A stretch of DNA of 5,305 bases from an uncultured Bacillota bacterium (lineage in GTDB: Bacteria; Bacillota; Clostridia; Caldicoprobacterales; UBA3941). The position numbers and the translations under genes were made by a program. How positions within the stretch are numbered: position 1 is the stretch's first letter; the number at the start of each line of letters is the position of its first letter. Of the stretch, positions 1 through 5,305 are shown one piece after another. Below the pieces are notes generated by a model. That model was not told where the DNA came from. It searched no databases and saw nothing but the letters and a program-made list of their open reading frames with translations. The DNA is taken from positions 1-5,305 of the forward strand of contig CALGOY010000057.1 of NCBI GenBank assembly GCA_937960725.1, in the 5' to 3' direction.

Positions 1-870
1 GCCAGGGCTTTGAAGACTAACAGGACTTTCATATTAGGAATTTTATTTACGGATGATCAAAATAACGGACTGACCCATTTATATTTTTCCCATGTGCTCA
101 ACGGTTTTAAAAACAAAGCGGAAGAAAGCGGTTATAATATAACTTTTATCAATAAACGATGGGGAAAACAAACTATAACTTTATTGCAAAACTGTAAATT
201 TAGAGGTATCGAAGGTATCTGTATAGCTTGCATAGATGTAAATGATCCTGAAGTTCAAGAGCTTGTATATGGCGGCATACCTTTAGTTAGCATAGATCAT
301 ATTTTTAAAGGGCATCCTTACGTTTTATCAAACAATAAAGAAGATATATCATTATTAATTAAATATGCCTATTCTTTAGGCCACAGAAAAATTGCATATA
401 TTCACGGAAACAATTCATCATTTGTTACCCAGCAGCGAGTTAAGGGATATGTCGAAACCATGAAAGAATTAGGATTACAGCCAAGGCAAGAATACATGAT
501 AGAGAGTTTGTATGTAAACCCATCCGCCGCCAGAAGTGCAACGGAAAAGCTATTAAAGCTGCCTGATAGACCTACTTGTATTTTACTTCCCGATGATGTT
601 TCCGCTTTCGGAGCTTTGGATGCTATAACGGATGCAGGCTTGAAGATTCCGGAGGATATTTCTATAGCAGGATATGATGGAGTTCTGGTTTCCGAACTTA
701 TGAATCCAAGATTAACTACAATTAAACAAAATGCAGCTAAAATAGGCGAGGAGGCAGCAAGATTACTAATTCATACCATTGAGAATAAGAAAAATCCCAT
801 TCTAGAACCTGTTATTGTAGAAGGAGAATTGATAATCAGGGATTCAATTGGCCATGTATCAAAAGTATAA
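1..870 (+). CDS. LacI-family transcriptional regulator, 5'-truncated by the window edge
   Basis: This is the sugar-sensing part of a LacI/GalR-family repressor, a cytoplasmic dimer that binds operator DNA and releases it (or binds more tightly) on sugar binding. The open frame runs to base 1 and begins A-R-A-L-K-T-N-R-T, which aligns with the hinge helix of PurR (A-R-S-L-K-V-N-H-T). The Leu matches the minor-groove-intercalating Leu54 of PurR. About 50 residues with the helix-turn-helix are therefore missing upstream, and the TTG at 10-12 is not a real start. The 289 visible residues plus about 50 give the usual family length of about 340. Family hallmarks in order are GHRKIAYIHG (379-408), QQRVKGY just after it, the DD-x-x-AFG segment (from 592), PEDISIAGYDG (649-681), PRLTTIKQ, IGEEAARLLI, and a final IRDSIG. 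It lies 28 bases upstream of the permease operon on the same strand, so it probably regulates that operon. The effector is unknown. Confidence 0.93.
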   Translation, partial: ARALKTNRTFILGILFTDDQNNGLTHLYFSHVLNGFKNKAEESGYNITFINKRWGKQTITLLQNCKFRGIEGICIACIDVNDPEVQELVYGGIPLVSIDHIFKGHPYVLSNNKEDISLLIKYAYSLGHRKIAYIHGNNSSFVTQQRVKGYVETMKELGLQPRQEYMIESLYVNPSAARSATEKLLKLPDRPTCILLPDDVSAFGALDAITDAGLKIPEDISIAGYDGVLVSELMNPRLTTIKQNAAKIGEEAARLLIHTIENKKNPILEPVIVEGELIIRDSIGHVSKV

Positions 871-871
871 T
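843..871 (+). promoter_or_regulatory. possible sigma-A promoter at the end of the regulator gene
   Basis: A perfect TATAAT -10 hexamer at 866-871 overlaps the TAA stop of the regulator. A weak -35 (TTCAAT, 843-848, 3 of 6 matches to TTGACA) sits 17 bases upstream. Transcription would start near 878, leaving a leader of about 20 bases that still contains the ribosome binding site of the first permease. This could give the transport genes a promoter separate from the regulator. In AT-rich DNA such matches arise often by chance, and no LacI-type palindromic operator is visible around it, so read-through from the regulator promoter is an equal alternative. Confidence 0.25.
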
Positions 872-898
872 GCTATATGAAAGAAGGGGAATATCATA

Positions 899-2347
899 AT
901 GAAAAAAGAACAAGCTAATGGTAGTATATTATTGATTATATTGAGAGTATTAGCAATTTTACTTATCATTGCAACTGTTATTCCTGCGTTAAATCCCGTT
1001 AGGATGAGCGGCTTGATTAGAAAAGATTATGCTTTTGTTAGCATGGTACTTTCTTACTCTTCAGTCATTTCGGGTTTTAGTCGGGCTTTAAAGAGAGGTT
1101 GGATTGATAAAAGTATACTTGATACTATTTATGCAATTTCATTGGCTGTTGGCCTTGGTATCATAACGATAGCTGTGGGCTGCTGCATGACTTTAGGCAA
1201 TAAAAAAATGCAGCGGCTCGGTGCAAAAATTATAGCCATCGTTTCTGGACTTTGTATTCCGATCATATCTATTACAATTTATGTGTATAGGCAATTCTGT
1301 CAAACAAGCAATCCGGATAAGATAGAGCCGATGTTTGCAAAAGGTTTCTGGGTTTTCGTTGTGCTTTTAGCTGGTTGCTGTATAGTTGGATTTATCAATG
1401 TGGCAAAGATTCCAAAACCATCACTAGTAGACAAATATGAAATGGAATCGAAATACAGGTTATTTCTTATGATATTGCCATTCGTTATTCTCTGTTTCGT
1501 GTTTTCATATCTTCCTCTCTGGGGATGGCGATATGCATTTTTCGATTATAAACCTGGTCAGCAATTGAGCAGGGACAATTTTGTAGGATTTAAGTGGTTT
1601 ACATTTCTCTTTCGGAATCCTGCGACCAGGTCAGATATTATAAGAGTGTTAAAGAATACTTTGGCTATGAGTGGACTTGGTATAGTAACATCGTGGCTGC
1701 CGATGGCCTTTGCTATATTCCTTGCAGAGATAAGAGCAGGTAAATTTAGAAAAATAGTCCAAACTGTAACCACAATACCTAATTTTATCAGCTGGGTACT
1801 GGTATACTCTTTTGCGTTTGCCTTATTTTCGACGGAAGGATTTGTCAATTCTATACTGATTGATCTAGGAATTATTAAAGAGGGAACTAACTTTTTAATG
1901 AGTGGAAAGCACATCTGGTTGAAGATGTGGGCCTGGGGTACATGGAAAGGACTTGGGTGGAATGCTATTATTTATATATCGGGAATAAACAGCATAGACC
2001 CGCAATTATATGAGGCTGCAACTATAGATGGCGCAGGTCGCTTTAAGAGAATGTGGTATGTTACAGTACCTGGGTTGACACCTACCTTCTTTGTGCTGTT
2101 GCTCTTATCAATTGCTGGAATATTGTCCAACGGTATGGATCAGTATTTTGTATTTAAAAATGCAGCCAATAAGGATACTATTGAAGTTTTGGATCTATAT
2201 GTATATACGCTGGGACTTGGCAGCGGTGGATCCGGAAATATCCCGTTAGCAACAGTAGTGGGAATGCTAAAATCTATTATAAGTATTATACTGCTGTTTG
2301 GAGCAAACAGGATATCTAAGTTGGTTCGCGGCGAAAGCATTATATAA
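899..2347 (+). CDS. ABC sugar transporter permease, LplB/YteP type, with N-terminal membrane extension
   Basis: This is one half of the membrane channel of a CUT1-type carbohydrate ABC importer. Residues from about 185 onward form the normal LplB-like permease: a first membrane helix (about 187-206) running into S-Y-L-P-L-W-G-W, then N-F-V-G-F-K-W-F, helices near 247-274, 291-311, 345-362, 394-412 and 450-468, and a clear EAA loop (YEAATIDGAG, 371-380, then V-P-G, 390-392) that docks the ATPase. Family members are usually about 300-320 residues. This one has 482, because residues 1-185 add about four further hydrophobic segments (near 11-31, 73-97, 109-130 and 149-167). The ATG at 899 is supported by GAAGGGGA at 883-890, 8 bases upstream. 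The internal Met182, where a normal-length protein could begin, has no Shine-Dalgarno sequence before it. The next gene follows after 17 bases. The pairing with a second permease and a lipoprotein makes the transporter assignment secure; the sugar is unknown. Confidence 0.93.
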   Translation: MKKEQANGSILLIILRVLAILLIIATVIPALNPVRMSGLIRKDYAFVSMVLSYSSVISGFSRALKRGWIDKSILDTIYAISLAVGLGIITIAVGCCMTLGNKKMQRLGAKIIAIVSGLCIPIISITIYVYRQFCQTSNPDKIEPMFAKGFWVFVVLLAGCCIVGFINVAKIPKPSLVDKYEMESKYRLFLMILPFVILCFVFSYLPLWGWRYAFFDYKPGQQLSRDNFVGFKWFTFLFRNPATRSDIIRVLKNTLAMSGLGIVTSWLPMAFAIFLAEIRAGKFRKIVQTVTTIPNFISWVLVYSFAFALFSTEGFVNSILIDLGIIKEGTNFLMSGKHIWLKMWAWGTWKGLGWNAIIYISGINSIDPQLYEAATIDGAGRFKRMWYVTVPGLTPTFFVLLLLSIAGILSNGMDQYFVFKNAANKDTIEVLDLYVYTLGLGSGGSGNIPLATVVGMLKSIISIILLFGANRISKLVRGESII

Positions 2348-2364
2348 TGTGAGGGGGCAATGGG

Positions 2365-3318
2365 ATGAACATAGGAGTTGCCATAGGTAAGGGGTTAAAG
2401 AAAGTTAAGAAAAAAAGACATAGTTTTAGGAGAACGCCGGGGGATATTGTATTTAATATTTTTAATTATACATTTTATTTTCTATTCGGCTTGATTTGCA
2501 TATTTCCATTCTACTATCTGTTTATTAATACCATAAGTGACAATGAACTTGTAAGAATCGGTCAGATAAAGTGGTATCCTAAAGGAATTCACTTCAACAA
2601 TTATTTGGCACTGATAAATGTAAATAATCTAGGCACTTCTGTTATTGTATCCGTTGCAAGGACGGTAATAGGAACAGGTTTAATGGTCTTGGCATCGGGG
2701 TTCGTCGGCTATCTGGTAACTAAAAAGGAAATGTGGGGACGAAGGTTTATTTACCGCTTTTTGACTATTACAATGTATTTTAACGCAGGTTTAATACCTT
2801 GGTATCTAAACATGTCTATGCTGGGATTGACTAATAACTTCTGGGGATATATAATTCCGGGAATTGTAGCACCTTTTAACATTATACTGGTTAAGACCTA
2901 TATTGAATCAATTCCGGAAGAGCTTGAAGAAAGCGCGCTGATAGACGGAGCGGGATATTTTACCGTATTTACCCGTATTATTTGGCCGCTGAGCAAACCC
3001 ATCCTTGCAACTATAGCCATATTTGGTGCAGTAGGGCATTGGAACAGCTTTACAGATTCCATGATTTTAATGTCCGGAAAACCCGAGCTTTATACTTTGC
3101 AATACCGATTGTATATATACCTGAATAGCACTTCCAATCTTTCCGCGCTAATGAACTCAGGGGGATCAGTTTCCGCCCAGACGTTAAACGCTGTGCTTAA
3201 TATGAGGACTGTAAAACTGACTGTTGCCATGGTTACCATTATCCCAATTCTCCTGGTATATCCGTTTATGCAGCGATATTTTGAGAAAGGAATTATGCTT
3301 GGTGCTGTAAAAGGATGA
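2365..3318 (+). CDS. ABC sugar transporter permease, YtcP/LplC type
   Basis: This is the second membrane subunit of the importer, expected to pair with the preceding permease in a heterodimer. Its 317 residues are close to the family norm. After a basic cytoplasmic N-terminus (KKVKKKRHSFRRTPGD, residues 12-27) come helices near 31-56, 91-119, 131-149, 158-178, 212-226 and 284-302. The EAA loop is at about 188-212, with E-E-S-A-L-I-D-G-A-G and I-W-P-L-S-K-P. The C-terminus (YPFMQRYFEKGIMLGAVKG, 299-317) is the typical YtcP-family ending, with F-x-K-G-x-x-x-G-x-x-K-G. GAGGGGG at 2351-2356 region, about 8 bases before the ATG at 2365, sets the start. A closer ATG at 2360 reaches a stop after two codons. 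The gene is 17 bases from the upstream permease, consistent with co-transcription and balanced synthesis of the two subunits. The stop codon abuts a hairpin that separates it from the lipoprotein gene. Confidence 0.95.
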   Translation: MNIGVAIGKGLKKVKKKRHSFRRTPGDIVFNIFNYTFYFLFGLICIFPFYYLFINTISDNELVRIGQIKWYPKGIHFNNYLALINVNNLGTSVIVSVARTVIGTGLMVLASGFVGYLVTKKEMWGRRFIYRFLTITMYFNAGLIPWYLNMSMLGLTNNFWGYIIPGIVAPFNIILVKTYIESIPEELEESALIDGAGYFTVFTRIIWPLSKPILATIAIFGAVGHWNSFTDSMILMSGKPELYTLQYRLYIYLNSTSNLSALMNSGGSVSAQTLNAVLNMRTVKLTVAMVTIIPILLVYPFMQRYFEKGIMLGAVKG

Positions 3319-3341
3319 CCTATAAATATATTTTTATAGGT
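3318..3341 (+). promoter_or_regulatory. AT-rich intercistronic hairpin between permease and binding-protein genes
   Basis: CCTATAAA (3319-3326) and TTTATAGG (3333-3340) are perfect inverted repeats around a 6-base loop. An A-T pair (3318/3341) and a possible G-U pair (3317/3342) extend the stem. It begins right at the TGA stop of the upstream permease and is followed by TTTATTT and an A-rich stretch before the lipoprotein ribosome binding site. Such structures between transporter genes can protect mRNA ends or act as weak terminators that change the ratio of subunits. The stem has only two G-C pairs, so strong termination is unlikely. The inverted repeat is directly visible; its role is inferred. 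Confidence 0.5.
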
Positions 3342-3364
3342 TTATTTAAAAAATTAATAAAAAA

Positions 3365-3372
3365 GAGGAGGG
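3365..3372 (+). promoter_or_regulatory. strong ribosome binding site that fixes the lipoprotein start at 3378
   Basis: GAGGAGGG lies 5 bases before the ATG at 3378. It is the best Shine-Dalgarno match in the window and decides between two in-frame starts. The other, an ATG at 3315 overlapping the permease stop (ATGA), would add 21 residues in front of a normal signal peptide, and its codons run straight into the hairpin at 3318-3341. Confidence 0.88.
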
Positions 3373-3377
3373 TCAAA

Positions 3378-5192
3378 ATGGAAAAGATAAAAAAATTCAT
3401 TGTTATTTTTCTGACTGTTGTGATGATTCTTTCGATGGTTGGCTGTGGAAGTAAGGCCGGAAACGACAGTCAAACTAATGTACAGGAGGATACTGGCAAT
3501 TTGGATGACGCGGATAGCAGTTCTGACGAAACAAGCGATGAAAGCGATGGGGACGAGGACAGCGGGGATTTGGCCGATATTATTCCAGAAGAAACGGTAA
3601 CATTAGATGTTTATTCACAGCTGGCAAATTATTCGGGAGAACAGATCGGATGGTTTGCACAAGTGATGAAAGAAAAGTTCAACGTAGTATTAAATATCAT
3701 TAATGAAGGAGATGGAACTTTCGCAACCCGCATGGCTTCGGGGAATCTAGGTGATATTGTAGTTTTCGGTAACGACAGCGATGAATATTTACAGGCTATT
3801 AATGCTGGTCTTTTGTATGACTGGGAGGAAGACGATCTGGTTCAGACTTATGGCTCTTATATCTGGGAGCATATGCAGAATGCTTTGGAAAAAAACAGAA
3901 ACATTTCTCCAGATGGAAAGTTATATGGCTTTGGACACAATGTGGGAACGAGCCCGGAAGAGCATGAAGCATTCTTTTACCATCCTGACATTCGCTGGGA
4001 TCTATATAAGGAACTAGGCTATCCGGAAGTAAAGACATTAGAAGATTTTATTGATGTCTTGGAGGATATGGTTCGAATTTGTCCAACCTCCGATACCGGA
4101 GGGAGAACATATGGGGTATCCCTGTTCCCGGATTGGGACGGCAATATGGTTATGTTTGTAAAGGCAACGGGAGCTTTATATGGCTATGACGAGTTTGGAT
4201 TTGGCCTTTACAATGTCAACACTCAGACCTATGAGGATTGTCTGAAAGAAGACGGTATGTATTTAAGATGCTTAAAATTCTATAATCAGTTATATCAACG
4301 GGGATTATTAGATCCGGATTCAATGACCCAGACTTACGAAGACATGGCAGAGGCATATCAAACGGGAGCTGCTTTCTTTACTATATTTGATTGGATGGGT
4401 AGCGGATTGTACAACACGCAAGAGCACCTATCTCAAGGTAAAGCTATGTTACCATTAGCTGCTGAAGATCAAAAGAACCTGTGCTACGGTTTAAATATTA
4501 ACGGGGGCAACCGTGTATGGACTATTGGTGCTAAAACCGATTATCCAGAGCTGTGCATGGCGATTATTAACTGGCTGGCTACTCCGGAAGGTACCATGAC
4601 CAACTTTTATGGACCCAAGGGTGTAACCTGGGATTATGACGAAGAGGGCAATCCATATCTAACCGAACTAGGTGAAGCTTGCATGTCCAACGGCGAAACT
4701 GAGATGACAGACGGCTACAGTGGTACATTCTCTGATGGGACTAATCAGATAAACAATACTACATGGTCAATGGATGCTACAAATCCTGAGGCAGCCGACG
4801 GACAGACATTCAACTATAATTTCTGGAAGACCAGGATATCCAGACCGGTTAGTGAAATAGAACAGGATTGGAGAGATTTTACAGGAGCTCTGGAGCCAAA
4901 TGAATATCTTGAAAAGAACGGCCATATCTCCATAGCTATTGGAACTAGTTATTCTGAAGCCTCCAAGAGCGATGAGCTTATGACAATCTGGAATCAGGTG
5001 GCAGAAACCATTAGAACTTATTCCTGGAGAGCTATCTACGCCGAAAGCGACGAGGAATATGAATCTATAGTAAATGAAATGATACAAAAATGCTATGAGT
5101 ACGGATATGAGCAATGCGTTGAATTCCAGAAAAAAGAGGCCGAAATTCGTGCATCCTTAGAAAATGAAGTTAAAGCATCCATAGGAAATTAA
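3378..5192 (+). CDS. extracellular sugar-binding lipoprotein of an ABC importer (YtcQ/LipO-like)
   Basis: This is the substrate-capture subunit of the importer, anchored by lipid to the outer face of the membrane. The start at 3378 gives 604 residues. They open with a lipoprotein signal: basic MEKIKK, a hydrophobic core (7-20), and M-V-G-C with the lipidated Cys at 23. Next comes an acidic Ser/Asp/Glu linker (37-64, 14 of 28 residues acidic and none basic) that should act as a flexible tether. The binding fold then begins with T-L-D-V-Y-S (74-80). Family-like features include FATRMASGNLGDIVVF (115-130), SPDGKLYGF (177-185), EAYQTGAAFF (325-334), and a tail with G-Y-E-Q-C-V-E-F (576-583) like the closing helix of YtcQ/LipO proteins. 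Its size fits this family, which is larger than MalE-type proteins. It is the last gene, 59 bases after its permease and ahead of a strong terminator. Oligosaccharide binding is inferred from the family; related B. subtilis proteins bind pectin fragments, but nothing here names this ligand. Confidence 0.93.
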   Translation: MEKIKKFIVIFLTVVMILSMVGCGSKAGNDSQTNVQEDTGNLDDADSSSDETSDESDGDEDSGDLADIIPEETVTLDVYSQLANYSGEQIGWFAQVMKEKFNVVLNIINEGDGTFATRMASGNLGDIVVFGNDSDEYLQAINAGLLYDWEEDDLVQTYGSYIWEHMQNALEKNRNISPDGKLYGFGHNVGTSPEEHEAFFYHPDIRWDLYKELGYPEVKTLEDFIDVLEDMVRICPTSDTGGRTYGVSLFPDWDGNMVMFVKATGALYGYDEFGFGLYNVNTQTYEDCLKEDGMYLRCLKFYNQLYQRGLLDPDSMTQTYEDMAEAYQTGAAFFTIFDWMGSGLYNTQEHLSQGKAMLPLAAEDQKNLCYGLNINGGNRVWTIGAKTDYPELCMAIINWLATPEGTMTNFYGPKGVTWDYDEEGNPYLTELGEACMSNGETEMTDGYSGTFSDGTNQINNTTWSMDATNPEAADGQTFNYNFWKTRISRPVSEIEQDWRDFTGALEPNEYLEKNGHISIAIGTSYSEASKSDELMTIWNQVAETIRTYSWRAIYAESDEEYESIVNEMIQKCYEYGYEQCVEFQKKEAEIRASLENEVKASIGN

Positions 5193-5236
5193 GCTGAAAG
5201 CCCTTTCACTCCGAAAGGGCTTAGCTTATTTAATTA
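5191..5236 (+). terminator. Rho-independent terminator of the transport operon
   Basis: AAGCCCTTTC (5198-5207) pairs perfectly with GAAAGGGCTT (5213-5222) around the 5-base loop ACTCC. A lower stem, AAGCT (5191-5195) with AGCTT (5223-5227), extends it past a two-base GA bulge, and a T-rich run, TTATTTAATT, follows. The lower stem overlaps the last bases of the lipoprotein stop codon, so the hairpin forms immediately after translation ends. It closes the transcription unit. Confidence 0.9.
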
Positions 5237-5305
5237 ATGTGTAGTTCAGTATGTCAATACTCAGTGAAAATGTCACCTAAAAAAGTATAATTTTATTCTA
5301 TGAAA
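5237..5305. other. downstream intergenic tail with repeated motif
   Basis: These 69 bases hold no visible gene. They contain two related copies of a motif: TCAGT joined directly to ATGTCA (5246-5256), and TCAGT-GAAA-ATGTCA (5261-5275). The first copy overlaps a small palindrome, AGTAT-GTCA-ATACT (5248-5261). Clustered short repeats of this kind are seen at the ends of some insertion sequences, including IS21-family elements, and also at regulator binding sites. The window stops too soon to tell. Confidence 0.35.
5264..5291 (+). promoter_or_regulatory. possible promoter reading out of the window
   Basis: GTGAAA (5264-5269, 4 of 6 matches to a -35) is followed after 16 bases by a perfect TATAAT -10 (5286-5291). 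It lies after the operon terminator and would start transcription near 5298, towards whatever gene lies beyond the window. The position, between a terminator and the next unit, is plausible, but the evidence is only the two hexamers. Confidence 0.3.

Noticed and set aside
871..898. Search for a LacI-type palindromic operator between the regulator and the first permease
   Set aside because: No palindrome with a central CG is present in these 28 bases. The operator is probably upstream of the regulator gene, outside the window.
1558..1914. Minus-strand open frame of 118 codons inside the first permease gene
   Set aside because: It lies opposite a well-supported conserved gene, has no recognisable protein features, and is best explained as a shadow frame.
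3299..3326. Possible internal promoter for the lipoprotein gene: TTGGTG, 16 bases, TATAAA
   Set aside because: The -35 matches at only 3 of 6 positions, and the TATAAA is part of the inverted repeat, which explains it better.
3315..3377. In-frame upstream ATG at 3315 overlapping the permease stop, adding 21 residues to the lipoprotein
   Set aside because: The 3378 ATG has a much better ribosome binding site and gives a textbook lipoprotein signal peptide. The upstream codons fall within the hairpin.
3539..3552. Partial catabolite-responsive element (TGAAAGCGAT followed by GGGG)
   Set aside because: Only the left part fits the CcpA site consensus. It lies in low-complexity coding DNA for the acidic linker, far from any promoter.
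4767..5114. Minus-strand open frame of 115 codons inside the lipoprotein gene
   Set aside because: It lies antisense to the conserved end of the binding protein and shows no family motif.
5226..5260. Minus-strand TTGACA (5252-5257) as a -35 for a promoter reading back into the operon terminator
   Set aside because: No good -10 occurs 16-18 bases away and no minus-strand gene follows. It is likely chance within the repeated motif.

Overview
The window looks like an accessory sugar-uptake locus from a low-GC Gram-positive anaerobe, most likely a member of Clostridia (Bacillota; Lachnospiraceae or a related family). The grounds are AT-rich DNA, strong AGGAGG-type ribosome binding sites, a lipoprotein signal peptide of Gram-positive type on the binding protein, and proteins of the LplB / YtcP / YtcQ(LipO) transporter family that is abundant in this group. 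The taxon is inferred from style and was not tested by any search.

Layout, all on the + strand: (1) bases 1-870, the 3' part of a LacI-family regulator whose DNA-binding head lies upstream of the window; (2) 899-2347, an ABC permease of the LplB type with an extra, membrane-spanning N-terminal region of about 185 residues; (3) 2365-3318, the partner permease of the YtcP/LplC type; (4) 3318-3341, an AT-rich hairpin in the only sizeable gap inside the operon; (5) 3378-5192, a large substrate-binding lipoprotein with an acidic linker; (6) 5191-5236, a well-formed Rho-independent terminator; (7) 5237-5305, a short intergenic tail with a repeated motif and a possible outward promoter.

How the genes fit together: the lipoprotein would capture an oligosaccharide outside the cell and deliver it to the heterodimeric permease. 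The regulator would sense a sugar or a breakdown product and control the operon. No ATPase is encoded here. Transporters of this family normally borrow a shared MsmX-type ATPase, so this is expected. No glycoside hydrolase is present in the window, so the substrate cannot be named.

I see no clearly undescribed system. The points most worth a second look are the N-terminal membrane extension of the first permease, the hairpin between the permease genes and the binding protein gene, and the repeated motif in the downstream tail.
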